Shown here: one piece after another, positions 18,067 through 29,206 of the stretch
How the letters are laid out: every line of letters starts with the position of its first letter
Numbering within the stretch: position 1 is the first letter of the stretch
DNA from: Lentzea xinjiangensis
GTDB lineage: Bacteria > Actinomycetota > Actinomycetes > Mycobacteriales > Pseudonocardiaceae
Assembly (NCBI RefSeq): GCF_900110955.1
Contig: NZ_FOFR01000019.1
Span: forward strand, 93,903-157,902
Reading direction: 5' to 3'
DNA: 64,000 nt
Program-made: the position numbers and the translations under genes
Notes under the pieces: model-generated
What the model saw: only the letters and a program-made list of their open reading frames with translations
What the model was told of the DNA's origin: nothing
The model's database searches: none

Positions 18067-19092
18067 ATGCACATCGGTGTACTCGACATACGCAACAACA
18101 AGGCATTTCTCGTTGACGGGCCGCTGGTGCCGCAGAGTCTCGTCAAGCACCACGACCTGCGCAGGGGTGACCGGATCAGCGGCGAAGCCCAGGACGACAG
18201 ACTGGTCGGCGTCGACACGGTCAACGGGCGCGCGCCGCACCGGCGGCCCCGGTTCGAGGACCTGACGCCGCTCTACCCCAACGAACGGCTGCGGCTCGAG
18301 CACGATCCGAACGAGCTCACCAGCCGGGCGATCGACCTGGTCATGCCCGTGGGCAAGGGGCAGCGCGCGCTCGTCGTCGCTCCACCCAAGGCCGGCAAGA
18401 CCGTTGTGCTGCAACAGATCGCGCAGGCGATCGCCAAGAACAACCCCGAGTGCCACCTGATCGTGGCGCTCGTCGGCGAACGGCCGGAGGAGGTCACGGA
18501 CCTCACCGGCAGCATTCCCGGCGAGATGTTCGCCTCCACGTTCGACGAGCACCCCCGAGACCACATCGCCGCGGCGGAGCTGGCTGTCGAGCGGGCCAAG
18601 CGGCTCGTCGAGGACGGGCAGGACGTCGTGGTGCTGCTCGACTCGCTCACCCGGCTCGGCCGCGCCTACAACCTGGCCGCGCCGAACGGCGGGCGCATCC
18701 TGAGCGGTGGTGTCGACTCCACCGCGCTCACTCCGCCGAAGCGGTTCCTCGGCGCCGCGAGGAACATCGAGAACGGCGGCAGCCTCACGATCTTCGCGAC
18801 CGCGCTGGTCGAGACCGGGTCGACGGCCGACACCGTGATCTTCGAGGAGCTCAAGAGCACCGGCAACGCCGAGCTGAAGCTCGACCGCAAGGCGGCGCAG
18901 CGCCGGGTCTTCCCCGCGCTCGACCTGCACCAGTCCAGCACGCGCAAGGCGGAACTCCTCGTCAGCAAGGAGGAGCTCGCCATCACGGACGCGATGCGCC
19001 GGGCCATGGCCGACCGCGACATCGACGTGCTCCTCGAAGGACTGCGCAAGACGCAGAGCAACGCCGAGTTCCTCATGCAGATGTCGAGGTGA
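18067..19092 (+). CDS. N-terminally short paralogue of transcription termination factor Rho
   Basis: A 341-residue Rho-family RNA helicase/ATPase. The P-loop VVAPPKAGKT is near residue 105, followed by ALVGERPEEVTD, LLDSLTRLGRAYN, the Q-loop/R-loop region and the C-terminal DRKAAQRRVFPALD. Actinobacterial housekeeping Rho is usually around 600-700 residues with a long N-terminal extension. Here the whole extension is absent and the cold-shock RNA-binding domain is reduced to about 45 residues. I chose the ATG at 18067 because GAAAGGA precedes it by 8 bp. The ~260-bp leader contains an extended -10-like TGCTACAGT at 17830-17838. It converges with the permease gene, overlapping by 20 bp. It may be a specialised Rho. 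Confidence 0.85.
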   Translation: MHIGVLDIRNNKAFLVDGPLVPQSLVKHHDLRRGDRISGEAQDDRLVGVDTVNGRAPHRRPRFEDLTPLYPNERLRLEHDPNELTSRAIDLVMPVGKGQRALVVAPPKAGKTVVLQQIAQAIAKNNPECHLIVALVGERPEEVTDLTGSIPGEMFASTFDEHPRDHIAAAELAVERAKRLVEDGQDVVVLLDSLTRLGRAYNLAAPNGGRILSGGVDSTALTPPKRFLGAARNIENGGSLTIFATALVETGSTADTVIFEELKSTGNAELKLDRKAAQRRVFPALDLHQSSTRKAELLVSKEELAITDAMRRAMADRDIDVLLEGLRKTQSNAEFLMQMSR

Positions 19093-20551
19093 CGTCCCGC
19101 GCACGGGTGGGCGCGCCCAGGGCGTGGAAGAGGAAGCCGATGCCCGTCACGATCAGCAGCGGCACGACCTGCGACAACGTGTAGGAAGCGCGTTCTCCGG
19201 CGAAAGCCGCGGGCAGCTCCACCGGCCAGATCAGCACGACAACGGTGAACGCGACCAGGCCGGTCGTGAGGACCGTTGCCAGTACAGCGAAAGGCGCGCG
19301 GAACGGACGCGCGGCATCGGGCCTGCGGCGGCGCAGCACCAGCAGCGACGGGAACGTCAGCAGGTAGCTGATGAACGTCGTCGAGATCACCAGCGCGAGC
19401 CCGGCGGTGAAGTACTTCTCGGAGTCGCCGCCGGTGAGGTTCAACGCCGTCACCAGGACGACGGACGCCAGCAGTCCGGAAAGGACGTTCACGCGCACGG
19501 GGGTGCCGTGACGAGGGGACAACCGGCCCAGGTAGGCGGGTCCGGCGCCGTCGGCGCACGCGACCGCCTGTGCGCGGTGGGCGCCGATCGCCCAGGAGAC
19601 CGCGGAGGTCAGCACGCCGACGATCAGGCCGGCGGCGCAGACGGCTCCGAGGACCGCGCCCGCGCCGGTCAGCACGACGGTCCCGTCCGGGGAAACGGAG
19701 CCGCCGTAGACGGTGAGCACCTGCTTGGCGGCGTCGATGAACCCGCCCAGGCCCTCGATCCGCGACGCCGGCACCACCAGCAGGATTCCCAGGATGGGCC
19801 CGCCGTACAGCACGAACGCCGTGAAACCGGCCCGCAGGACCGCGAACGGCACGGTGCGCTGCGGATCGGTCATCTCCTCGGTGGCGGTGGAGGGCAGCTC
19901 GAAGCCGACGTAGTTGAAGATCAGCACCGGGACCAGGGCGACGAACCCCGACCACGTCGGCACGAAGTCGGTCCCGGACAACGGTTGTACGCCGTTGCGC
20001 AGCGCGTACAGCACCACCGAGACCATGAAGAAGCCCAGCAGCGCGATCCGGGCGAACGCCCCGGCGATGGGCACCCACTTGCCGATCCGCAGGGAAGCGG
20101 CGACGGCGAGGACGCCGGCCCAGACGAACACCAGCCCGGCGACGTGCTTGCCCACCAGCCCCAGCGGCAGGAAGAACGCCTCGAACGTCGTCACCGCGAT
20201 GATCGCCAGCGTGCCACCCGTCCACAACGGGTTGGACAGCCAGTAGAGAACCTGGTTGACCCCCGCCGCGAGCCGTCCGAACGCGAGCTTGGTCCACACG
20301 TACGGGCCGCCCTCGACGGGGAACGCCGTGCCCAGCTCGGTGATGAGGAGCCCGTACGGCAGGAAGAACACCACCGCCAGGACCACCATCCACACGAGAC
20401 CCTGGGGACCGTGAGCGGCGGCGCTGCCGATCGTGTCCAGGCCGACGAGGGTGCAGACCAGGTAGAACGTCACGTCCGTCCGGCGCAGGGTCCGCCGCAG
20501 GTGGGTGCGTTCGCCCAGCCAGTTGCCGCTGAGAGGCTGTACCTGGCTCAC
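19073..20551 (-). CDS. APC-family amino acid permease
   Basis: A 492-residue integral membrane transporter with about 12 hydrophobic segments. The family N-terminal segment YLVCTLVGLDTIGSAAAHGP corresponds to the unwound helix 1 of amino acid/polyamine/organocation transporters, and EEMTDPQRTVPFAVL is the conserved cytoplasmic loop seen in this family. It imports an amino acid or amine. It is transcribed away from the Glu/Leu/Phe/Val dehydrogenase gene with only 35 bp between the starts, which suggests that the two work on the same amino acid. Confidence 0.88.
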   Translation of the reverse strand: MSQVQPLSGNWLGERTHLRRTLRRTDVTFYLVCTLVGLDTIGSAAAHGPQGLVWMVVLAVVFFLPYGLLITELGTAFPVEGGPYVWTKLAFGRLAAGVNQVLYWLSNPLWTGGTLAIIAVTTFEAFFLPLGLVGKHVAGLVFVWAGVLAVAASLRIGKWVPIAGAFARIALLGFFMVSVVLYALRNGVQPLSGTDFVPTWSGFVALVPVLIFNYVGFELPSTATEEMTDPQRTVPFAVLRAGFTAFVLYGGPILGILLVVPASRIEGLGGFIDAAKQVLTVYGGSVSPDGTVVLTGAGAVLGAVCAAGLIVGVLTSAVSWAIGAHRAQAVACADGAGPAYLGRLSPRHGTPVRVNVLSGLLASVVLVTALNLTGGDSEKYFTAGLALVISTTFISYLLTFPSLLVLRRRRPDAARPFRAPFAVLATVLTTGLVAFTVVVLIWPVELPAAFAGERASYTLSQVVPLLIVTGIGFLFHALGAPTRARDVTSTSA

Positions 20552-20586
20552 TGGGCCTCACAAGCTGAAGTCGCGGGAAGGGTTCG

Positions 20587-21762
20587 ATGAGTTTTCTGCA
20601 GGTCACCTGGACCGACCCGGCCACGGGCGCGCGCGGCTACCTCGTCATCGACCGGCTGGTGCGCGGGGTGAGCAGCGGTGGGCTGCGGATGCGCACCGGC
20701 TGCACGCTCGACGAGGTGCGCGGGCTCGCCGAGGGGATGACCGCCAAGGAGGCGCTCAACTACGACCCCGGGGCGCGGTACGTGCCGCTCGGCGGCGCCA
20801 AGGGCGGCATCGACTTCGACCCCCGCGACCCGCGGGCCGAGGACGTCCTCACGGCGTACCTGTTCGCCATGTCGCCCTACGTCGAACGGTTCTGGACGAT
20901 GGGGGAGGACCTGGGCCTGCGGCAGTCCACCATCGACCGGGCGATCGCGAAGATCGGTCTGCGGTCGTCGATCCAGGCCGTGTACCCGCTGCTGGACGAC
21001 GAGGACGAGGCCCGCCGGCGCCTGAGCGACGCGTTCGGGGTCGTCGTCGACGGTGTGGGCCTCGACGAGCTCGTGGGCGGCTACGGGGTCGCGCAGGCCG
21101 CGCTCGCCGGCATCGAGCGCCTGGGCCTGACCAGCCCGACGGCGGTGGTCCAGGGCTTCGGCTCGATGGGCGGCGCGACGGCCCGCTACCTCGCCCGGGC
21201 CGGCGTCGCGGTCGTCGGGCTCGCGGATGTCCACGGTGCCATAGCAAACCCTGATGGGCTCGATGTGGAAACCCTTTTGCTCTCCCGGGATCCGCATGGT
21301 GGCGTAGATCGCACCAAGATCAGGAGAACCGACCTCCTGCTCGACCGCGACGAGTGGCTCGACATCGAGGCCGACGTGCTCGTCCCGGCCGCCACGAGCT
21401 ACGCGATCGACGTGGGCAACGCGCACCGCGTCCGGGCGCGGCTCGTCGTCGAGGCCGCCAACATGCCGATCACCGTCGAAGCGGAGGAGCTGATCGACGC
21501 GCTGGTCATCCCCGACGTCGTCGCGAACTCCGCCACCAACTCCTGGTGGTGGTGGACCCTGTTCGGCGACATCGAGCCCACCGCGGAGGCCGCGTTCGCC
21601 AAGATCGGCACGACCATGCGCCGGCTCGTCGCGAAGATCATCGGCGAGCCGTCACCGCGCGCCGCCGCCGCACGCATCGCCGCCGAGGCCGTCCGGGAGA
21701 TCGAGCAGCGGTTCCAGCCCGCTGCTCTCACAGGGGATCGGCCTACCGGGTGCCGGTCCTGA
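20587..21762 (+). CDS. Glu/Leu/Phe/Val dehydrogenase family protein
   Basis: A 391-residue amino acid dehydrogenase that would interconvert an L-amino acid and its 2-oxo acid with NAD(P). The catalytic-Lys segment is VPLGGAKGGIDFDP near residue 65. The dinucleotide-binding motif is VVQGFGSMGGATARYLA near 185, and the segment VVEAANMPIT follows near 290. An unusual run of four Trp (SWWWWTLFG) lies near 320. Substrate choice among Glu, Leu, Phe and Val cannot be read reliably. It is divergent from the APC permease, with too little room for two separate full promoters, so control is likely shared. Confidence 0.87.
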   Translation: MSFLQVTWTDPATGARGYLVIDRLVRGVSSGGLRMRTGCTLDEVRGLAEGMTAKEALNYDPGARYVPLGGAKGGIDFDPRDPRAEDVLTAYLFAMSPYVERFWTMGEDLGLRQSTIDRAIAKIGLRSSIQAVYPLLDDEDEARRRLSDAFGVVVDGVGLDELVGGYGVAQAALAGIERLGLTSPTAVVQGFGSMGGATARYLARAGVAVVGLADVHGAIANPDGLDVETLLLSRDPHGGVDRTKIRRTDLLLDRDEWLDIEADVLVPAATSYAIDVGNAHRVRARLVVEAANMPITVEAEELIDALVIPDVVANSATNSWWWWTLFGDIEPTAEAAFAKIGTTMRRLVAKIIGEPSPRAAAARIAAEAVREIEQRFQPAALTGDRPTGCRS

Positions 21763-21777
21763 CGCCCGCGTCCCCGG

Positions 21778-22725
21778 TCACGGCCGGCGCAGCCAGGTGG
21801 CCCACCGCCACAGGTGCTCGAGCGGGCCGTGGCGGTGCGCGCGCAGCCAGAGGGCCGACCACAGCCACTGCAGCGAGATGATCGAACCAGTGACTGCCAG
21901 GAACACGGTCACGGGCCACGTCGTCGCGTCGCCGCCAACCAGCCGGGCGGCCGCCAGCACGAGGACCGTCGCGGTCAGGTAGTTGGTGAACGCCATCCGC
22001 CCGAGCGGTGCGAACACCGCGTCCAGGACGGGCCGGAGCGGTGTGTGGCACAGGAGCAGCAGGACGCACACGTACAGCCCGGCGCCCAGCAACCCGGCCG
22101 CTGTCAGCGGCAGGTGGTCGGCGAAAGGCAGCGACACGGCGAACGCTGCGCCCAGCACGGCCGGTACCCGGACGGACTGTTCCACCCGGTCGACCACCCC
22201 GTACCGGACCAGGGCCGCACCGAGGAGGAAGAGCCCGGAGACCACGACGAACCGGCTGTCGCCGGTGATGAGAGCCGTGGCGAGGAACGCCGCTCCGAGC
22301 CCGGCGACGGCCCAGCGCGGCAACCACGTCGACGGCAGCAACACCAAGAGGCCGACCACCGCGTAGGTGGACAGGATGTCGCCCCACCAGAGCAGCAGGT
22401 GCGCCGCCCCGGCCACCCCGAGCGCCAGCAGCCGGCGGAGCAGGACCAGCCGGGGCCTGTCGACGCGTGTCGCCGCGGACCGGTGGAGCAGCGCGAACCC
22501 GATGCCGAACAACAGCGAGAAGATCGGGAAGAACCGGCTGTAGACGTGCCCGAGCCACTGGTACTCCGCGCCGGGCGGGCCGGTGGTGGCGGCCAGGGTG
22601 GCGTGCGCGATCGGGTGGACGTTGGCGAGGAGGACCCCGCAGAGGGCGAAGCCCCGCACGATGTCCAGCGCACCGATCCGCTGCTGACCGGGAGAGGCGT
22701 CGGACATGGACCTGAGCGGTGTCAT
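21778..22725 (-). CDS. DUF418 family membrane protein
   Basis: A 315-residue polytopic membrane protein. The N-terminal RIGALDIVRGFALCGVLLAN is the conserved DUF418/acyltransferase-3-like opening, and the C-terminal region GRMAFTNYLTATVLV is the DUF418 signature. About 9-10 hydrophobic helices are visible. The function is unproven; relatives are found near transporters and two-component systems. The ATG at 22725 is used; an in-frame ATG at 22707 (MSDASPG) is an equally possible start. It is divergent from the histidine kinase gene, with about 150 bp between them. Confidence 0.8.
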   Translation of the reverse strand: MTPLRSMSDASPGQQRIGALDIVRGFALCGVLLANVHPIAHATLAATTGPPGAEYQWLGHVYSRFFPIFSLLFGIGFALLHRSAATRVDRPRLVLLRRLLALGVAGAAHLLLWWGDILSTYAVVGLLVLLPSTWLPRWAVAGLGAAFLATALITGDSRFVVVSGLFLLGAALVRYGVVDRVEQSVRVPAVLGAAFAVSLPFADHLPLTAAGLLGAGLYVCVLLLLCHTPLRPVLDAVFAPLGRMAFTNYLTATVLVLAAARLVGGDATTWPVTVFLAVTGSIISLQWLWSALWLRAHRHGPLEHLWRWATWLRRP

Positions 22726-22872
22726 GGCTTGATCGTCTGGCCGTGCCGGTCACCCGGCACCGGTCGAAGGTGCGGTTGGAGCGGTTCTTCCGGCCGGTTC
22801 GGGCGACCAGTCCGTCGAATCGGTACTTTCGGCCAGTCCACGCCGCCCGTGATCATCCGTAGCCTGCCGGAC

Positions 22873-23988
22873 GTGGATGAGCGAAACCGGGCCGGGATCG
22901 CTGCGGACGCAGGGCTCGGGGTCGTGTTCTCGGTGGCGGTCCTCGTGCAGGCGCTCGCGCTCGCGGACAGCTGGGGTGTCGGCTACTGGTGGTTCGGCGG
23001 CCCGGCCGCGGCGCTGGTGTGCGGGCTCGCGGTCGTACGCCGATGGCGCCCGGCGGTGCTCGTGGCGATCGTGGTCGCGGCGATCACCACCGTGGTGGCC
23101 AGGGTCGCGGATCTGCCCAGTGAGCCGGGGGTCGCGATGGCGCTGGGGTTGTCGGTGCTGGTCGGTGCCGCGGTGCGGACCTTTCCCGTCCGGTCGGCGG
23201 TCGCGGTGGCCGCCGGTGCCGCCGTGGTGGTCGCCGTCGGCTGGGTGGCCGCGCGGCCGGACGCCGCGGGTTTGCCGCCCGCGGTGGCGCTCAACCTCGC
23301 CGGGTGGCTCACCGCGCTCGTCACGGGCTTGTGCCTGCGGTTGCTCGACCTCCGCAGCCAAGCCGCCGCCGAGCGGGTGCGGCGTGACGAACGGCTGGAA
23401 CTGGCACGCGAGCTGCACGACGTCGTCGCCCACCACGTCACCGGCGTCGTGCTCCAGGCACAGGCCGCACGGGTTGTTCAGCGCAAGCACCCGGAACGCC
23501 TCGACGACTCCCTCACCGGCATCGAGGCCGCCGGCACCGAGGCGCTGGCCGCGATGCGCCAGGTCGTCGGCTTGCTGCGGGACACCGGCGACGTGGTGTC
23601 CGCCGCGCCGGGACCGGAACCCCTGGGCGAGCTGGTAGGCCGCTTCCCGGGGCCACCGGTGCGGTTGCGGCTGCCCGCAGGCGAACCGGCGTGGTCGCCG
23701 GAGGTGACCGGCACGGTGTACCGGGTCGTCCAGGAGGCGCTGACCAACGTCGGCCGGCACGCGCCCCGCGCCCGCTCGGTCGCCGTCACCATCGCCGACG
23801 ACGGGCAGGCGGTCACCGTGGAGGTCACCGACGACGGGCCTGCGCCGACCCGGTACCACCACCGCCGCGGGTACGGCCTGGTCGGCATGCGGGAGCGCGT
23901 CGAGGCGCTCGGCGGCACGCTGCGCGCTGGTCCGCACGGTGCGGGGTGGTCCGTGAGAGTGGTGCTGCCGGACGGGAAACGCCGGTGA
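22873..23988 (+). CDS. NarL-type sensor histidine kinase
   Basis: A 371-residue kinase of the HisKA_3 class. The N-terminal ~150 residues form about five membrane helices with almost no extracellular loop, so it may sense within the membrane. The phospho-acceptor is in ARELHDVVAHHVTGVV, and the HATPase domain has YRVVQEALTNVGRHAP and the G-box YGLVGMRERVEALGG. The GTG at 22873 gives the first membrane segment soon after the start. Its stop overlaps the response regulator start (GTGA), so the two are a cognate pair. The signal is unknown; the divergent DUF418 gene may be a target. Confidence 0.88.
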   Translation: MDERNRAGIAADAGLGVVFSVAVLVQALALADSWGVGYWWFGGPAAALVCGLAVVRRWRPAVLVAIVVAAITTVVARVADLPSEPGVAMALGLSVLVGAAVRTFPVRSAVAVAAGAAVVVAVGWVAARPDAAGLPPAVALNLAGWLTALVTGLCLRLLDLRSQAAAERVRRDERLELARELHDVVAHHVTGVVLQAQAARVVQRKHPERLDDSLTGIEAAGTEALAAMRQVVGLLRDTGDVVSAAPGPEPLGELVGRFPGPPVRLRLPAGEPAWSPEVTGTVYRVVQEALTNVGRHAPRARSVAVTIADDGQAVTVEVTDDGPAPTRYHHRRGYGLVGMRERVEALGGTLRAGPHGAGWSVRVVLPDGKRR

Positions 23989-24632
23989 CGATCAGCGTTC
24001 TCCTCGCCGACGACCAGGCGATGGTCCGCAGCGGCATGCGGCTCCTGCTCGAGGACCAACCGGACATCCGGGTGGTCGCCGAGGCGGTGGACGGCGTCGA
24101 GGCGGTCGCGCTCGCCAGGCGGCTGCGGCCGGACGTGTGCCTGGTGGACGTCCGGATGCCTCGTCTCGACGGCATCGAGGTGACACGCGCGCTCGCCGGC
24201 CCCGGGGTCGCCCGCCCGCTGCGGGTCGTCGTGGTGACCACCTTCGACCTGGACGAGTACGTGTACGGGGCGCTGCGCGGCGGCGCGGTGGGGTTTCTCC
24301 TCAAGGACGCCGGACCCGCGCTGCTCGCCGAGGCCGTCCGCGCCGCGAGCGCCGGGGACGCGCTCGTCTCGCCATCGGTCACGATGCGGTTGCTGCGCCA
24401 CCTCACGCCGGCGTCGGCCGCTCAGCCGGCGCGGCCACTGTCCGAACGGGAGTGGGAAGTCGTCCGCGCCGTCGCGAAGGGCCGCACCAACGCCGAGATC
24501 GCCGCGGAGCTGTTCATCTCGCTGAGCACGGTCAAGGGGCACGTGTCCGGCATCCAGACCAAGCTGGGCGTGCGCAACCGGGTCCAGATCGCCGCGTGGG
24601 CGTGGGAGAACCGGGTCGTGACGCAGTCGTGA
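23985..24632 (+). CDS. LuxR/NarL-family response regulator
   Basis: A 215-residue regulator. The receiver domain has the acidic pair in LLADDQAMVRSG, the phospho-accepting Asp in DVCLVDVRMPRLDG near residue 54, and Lys in FLLKDAG. The LuxR-type helix-turn-helix is at the end: LSEREWEVVRAVAKGRTNAEIAAEL and STVKGHVSGIQTKLGV. The GTG start overlaps the kinase stop. It is the output partner of the kinase upstream. A terminator-like hairpin follows about 150 bp downstream. Confidence 0.92.
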   Translation: MTISVLLADDQAMVRSGMRLLLEDQPDIRVVAEAVDGVEAVALARRLRPDVCLVDVRMPRLDGIEVTRALAGPGVARPLRVVVVTTFDLDEYVYGALRGGAVGFLLKDAGPALLAEAVRAASAGDALVSPSVTMRLLRHLTPASAAQPARPLSEREWEVVRAVAKGRTNAEIAAELFISLSTVKGHVSGIQTKLGVRNRVQIAAWAWENRVVTQS

Positions 24633-24779
24633 ACCCGTTGCGGCGGTGGCCGTTCACGGCTGTCGGACCAGACCGTCCCCCGCGCGGAAGACCCAAGCCG
24701 GCGAGATAAATGCGTTGCGCCCCGGACGGCCGGTTGGCCATCGTGGCGCACGTGAAGCAGTGACGTACGCAGCAGCTCA

Positions 24780-24807
24780 CCCGCACTGTCCGGACGGTGC
24801 GGGTTTT
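24780..24807 (+). terminator. Intrinsic terminator-like hairpin with T-run
   Basis: CCCGCACTGTCC pairs with GGACGGTGCGGG through 12 positions with one G-U pair; the innermost bases must open as the loop. Four T residues follow. It lies after the two-component operon and just before the DUF1062 gene, so it could end the former or attenuate the latter. Confidence 0.6.
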
Positions 24808-25408
24808 CCCGTACGCCACTGACTCCTGGGGACTCGTTGAACCTGAGGGCTGACTTCGCCGACCGCAAAACCCTGTGGGTGGTCCGCGAACTGGGACTGC
24901 CGGCCATCGTCAAGACCTGCGTCTCGTGCCGGACCGCGCGGCACCACCCGACCGGCAAGATCCGGGTGAACGCGAACGGCAAGATCCTCGACGTCTGGCT
25001 GCTCATCGGCTGTGAGCGGTGCGGCCGCACCTCCAAGATCCCTGTGCACGAGCGCGTTCACGTGCAGACGCTCGACCACGAGCGGCTGGTGAGGTTCGAG
25101 GACAACGACCCGGCGATCGTGCGGCAGCTCGCGATGGACTCCGGCCTGATCGGGCACCGTCTCGACTGGACCGGCACGTGGGAGCTGGAGACCGGCATGC
25201 CGTTCTACGACGTCGTGAACGACCCGGAGCCGCTGGAGGTGGTCGTCACCTTCGAGCTCCCCGTGCCGATCCGGGTCGAGAAGCTGCTCGTGGCCGGGCT
25301 CGGCCTGAGCCGGTCCGCGGTGGCGGACGCGGTCGGCTCGGGCCGGATCCGGCTGCCGGTGGCGGCCGGCGCCAGGGTGCGCGCCGACTTCGTGTTCCTG
25401 ATCGGCCG

Positions 25409-27805
<2,397 letters not shown>

Positions 27806-27828
27806 GGCGCAGAACCTAGTCCGGGCGC

Positions 27829-28575
27829 CTACGCCGTGCCTTCTCGATTCCGGATTGATTGCCCGCGGAGCCGGTAGTGGTAGGTGCACACCTCCCGGAA
27901 CCCCGTCCGCTCGTACAACCGGAACGCCGTGGAGTTCGCCTTGTCCATCTGCAAGTACATGTGGTTCGCCTCCCGCGTGGCGGCCCACGAGGCCAATGCC
28001 GCGAGAACGGACCGTGCGGCGCCCTGACTCCGTGCCGATGGCAACGTTGTCATTCCGAACACGCCCGCCCAGCCCTGCTCGGCCACGGCCCGCCCGACGG
28101 CCACGACCTGACCGTCCACCCTGGCGCACGCGTACGCGCTCGGGTGCTCGACCCGGCTGAGCAGGTCGCGTTCGGCGCTCACGTCCCGTGTGGTCACCAC
28201 CTGCCAGGCCGCCAGCCACTCGTCGCTCGCCCGCCTGGTCACCTCACCGGCGTCGGCGTCGGCCTGGCGCAGAACCTCCGCGGTCGAGGCGATCTGCAAC
28301 GACATGGCGCGGCTGCGCTCGTAGCCCCGGCCGTCGAGCTGGGCGTCGAGCCCGTCGGCGCACACGCCGGGCGTGATCTGGAACCGCGCCGCGGACCCGC
28401 GTTCGGCGCAGAACTCCTCGGCGAGGTCCACCCGGTCCTCGCGGTCGTGCGGGAGCACCGAGCCCACCCACCAGGCGTCACCGGGGGAGTGGCGCAGCCA
28501 CCAGCCACCGGCCTCCTCGACGTGGGCTGCGGGCTGGGCGCGCGCCGCGTACTCCTGCAGCGTCTTCAGCAGCAC
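27829..28575 (-). CDS. GNAT-family N-acetyltransferase
   Basis: A 248-residue protein with an unassigned N-terminal half and a C-terminal GNAT fold. The acetyl-CoA-binding segment is FGMTTLPSARSQGAARSVLAAL (a variant of the Q/RxxGxG/A loop), followed by NHMYLQMDKANSTAFRLYERTGF. The start is GTG, one base after the EF-hand gene stop, and the UvrA-like gene follows 23 bp later, so the three are probably one transcript. An acetyltransferase next to a DrrC-like protein hints at drug tolerance, but the substrate is unknown. Confidence 0.82.
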   Translation of the reverse strand: MLLKTLQEYAARAQPAAHVEEAGGWWLRHSPGDAWWVGSVLPHDREDRVDLAEEFCAERGSAARFQITPGVCADGLDAQLDGRGYERSRAMSLQIASTAEVLRQADADAGEVTRRASDEWLAAWQVVTTRDVSAERDLLSRVEHPSAYACARVDGQVVAVGRAVAEQGWAGVFGMTTLPSARSQGAARSVLAALASWAATREANHMYLQMDKANSTAFRLYERTGFREVCTYHYRLRGQSIRNREGTA

Positions 28576-28576
28576 G

Positions 28577-29131
28577 TCAGTCCAACGACCCCAGCAGCCA
28601 GTTGCCCGCCTTCGCGGGGTCCTCGGAGAAGTAGAACTCCCGGATCGCCTCCAGCAGGGCGTGGGTGGACAGCAGCCCGTCCTCGTCGGACAGCAGGTCG
28701 TGGATCCCGCGCGCGTCGGCCTCCGAGAGGTTCATCAGCGCACCGGTCCACCTCACGTGCTCTTCGCAGGTGAGCTTGCCGTCGCCGTCCTCGTCGGCGA
28801 TCGCCATCACCGCGTCCAGGAACGGCACGTACCCCGCGTCGAACGACTCCGGCGTCTCCAGCAGCCCGTCCGCGAACGCCTTCTTGTACTCGTCCAGGCT
28901 GATCCGTCCGCCTGGTTCCCGGTTCGTGACCGACGAGAGCTGGTCCCACAGCCCGATCAGCATGTCGTGGAAGCGGACGGCTTTCGGGTCGTCCGCGGCC
29001 AGGCCGAACGCCTTCGTCGTGCGGGTCCCCGCCTGTGTGAAGTCCTCGCGCTCGATGAACCCGTCGCCGTCGACGTCGTAGGTGCGAAACCGGCGAGCCA
29101 GCTTGCGGTCCAGGAAGGCGGTGATCTCCAT
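28577..29131 (-). CDS. EF-hand calcium-binding protein (calerythrin-like)
   Basis: A 184-residue protein of the four-EF-hand calerythrin/sarcoplasmic type found in actinomycetes. Canonical loops are DVDGDGFIERED near residue 19 and DEDGDGKLTCEE near 113. Two others (NREPGGRISLDEY and SDEDGLLSTHAL) look degenerate. There is no signal peptide, so it acts in the cytoplasm as a Ca2+ buffer or sensor. It is first in a likely operon with the GNAT and UvrA-like genes. Confidence 0.9.
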   Translation of the reverse strand: MEITAFLDRKLARRFRTYDVDGDGFIEREDFTQAGTRTTKAFGLAADDPKAVRFHDMLIGLWDQLSSVTNREPGGRISLDEYKKAFADGLLETPESFDAGYVPFLDAVMAIADEDGDGKLTCEEHVRWTGALMNLSEADARGIHDLLSDEDGLLSTHALLEAIREFYFSEDPAKAGNWLLGSLD

Positions 29132-29168
29132 GTGCTTCCTTTTACCGCATTCGGCACTGGAGCGACAC

Positions 29169-29195
29169 GCCCGTTTTCACAGCGTGAAAGCGGGC
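29169..29195 (-). terminator. Hairpin after the surface-protein gene
   Basis: GCCCGTTTTCAC and GTGAAAGCGGGC form a 12-bp stem with one G-U pair and a 3-nt loop. It lies between the stop of the surface-protein gene and the start of the EF-hand gene, both on the minus strand. There is no T-run, as is common in actinobacteria. Confidence 0.5.
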
Positions 29196-29206
29196 TCTCG
29201 CAGGCG

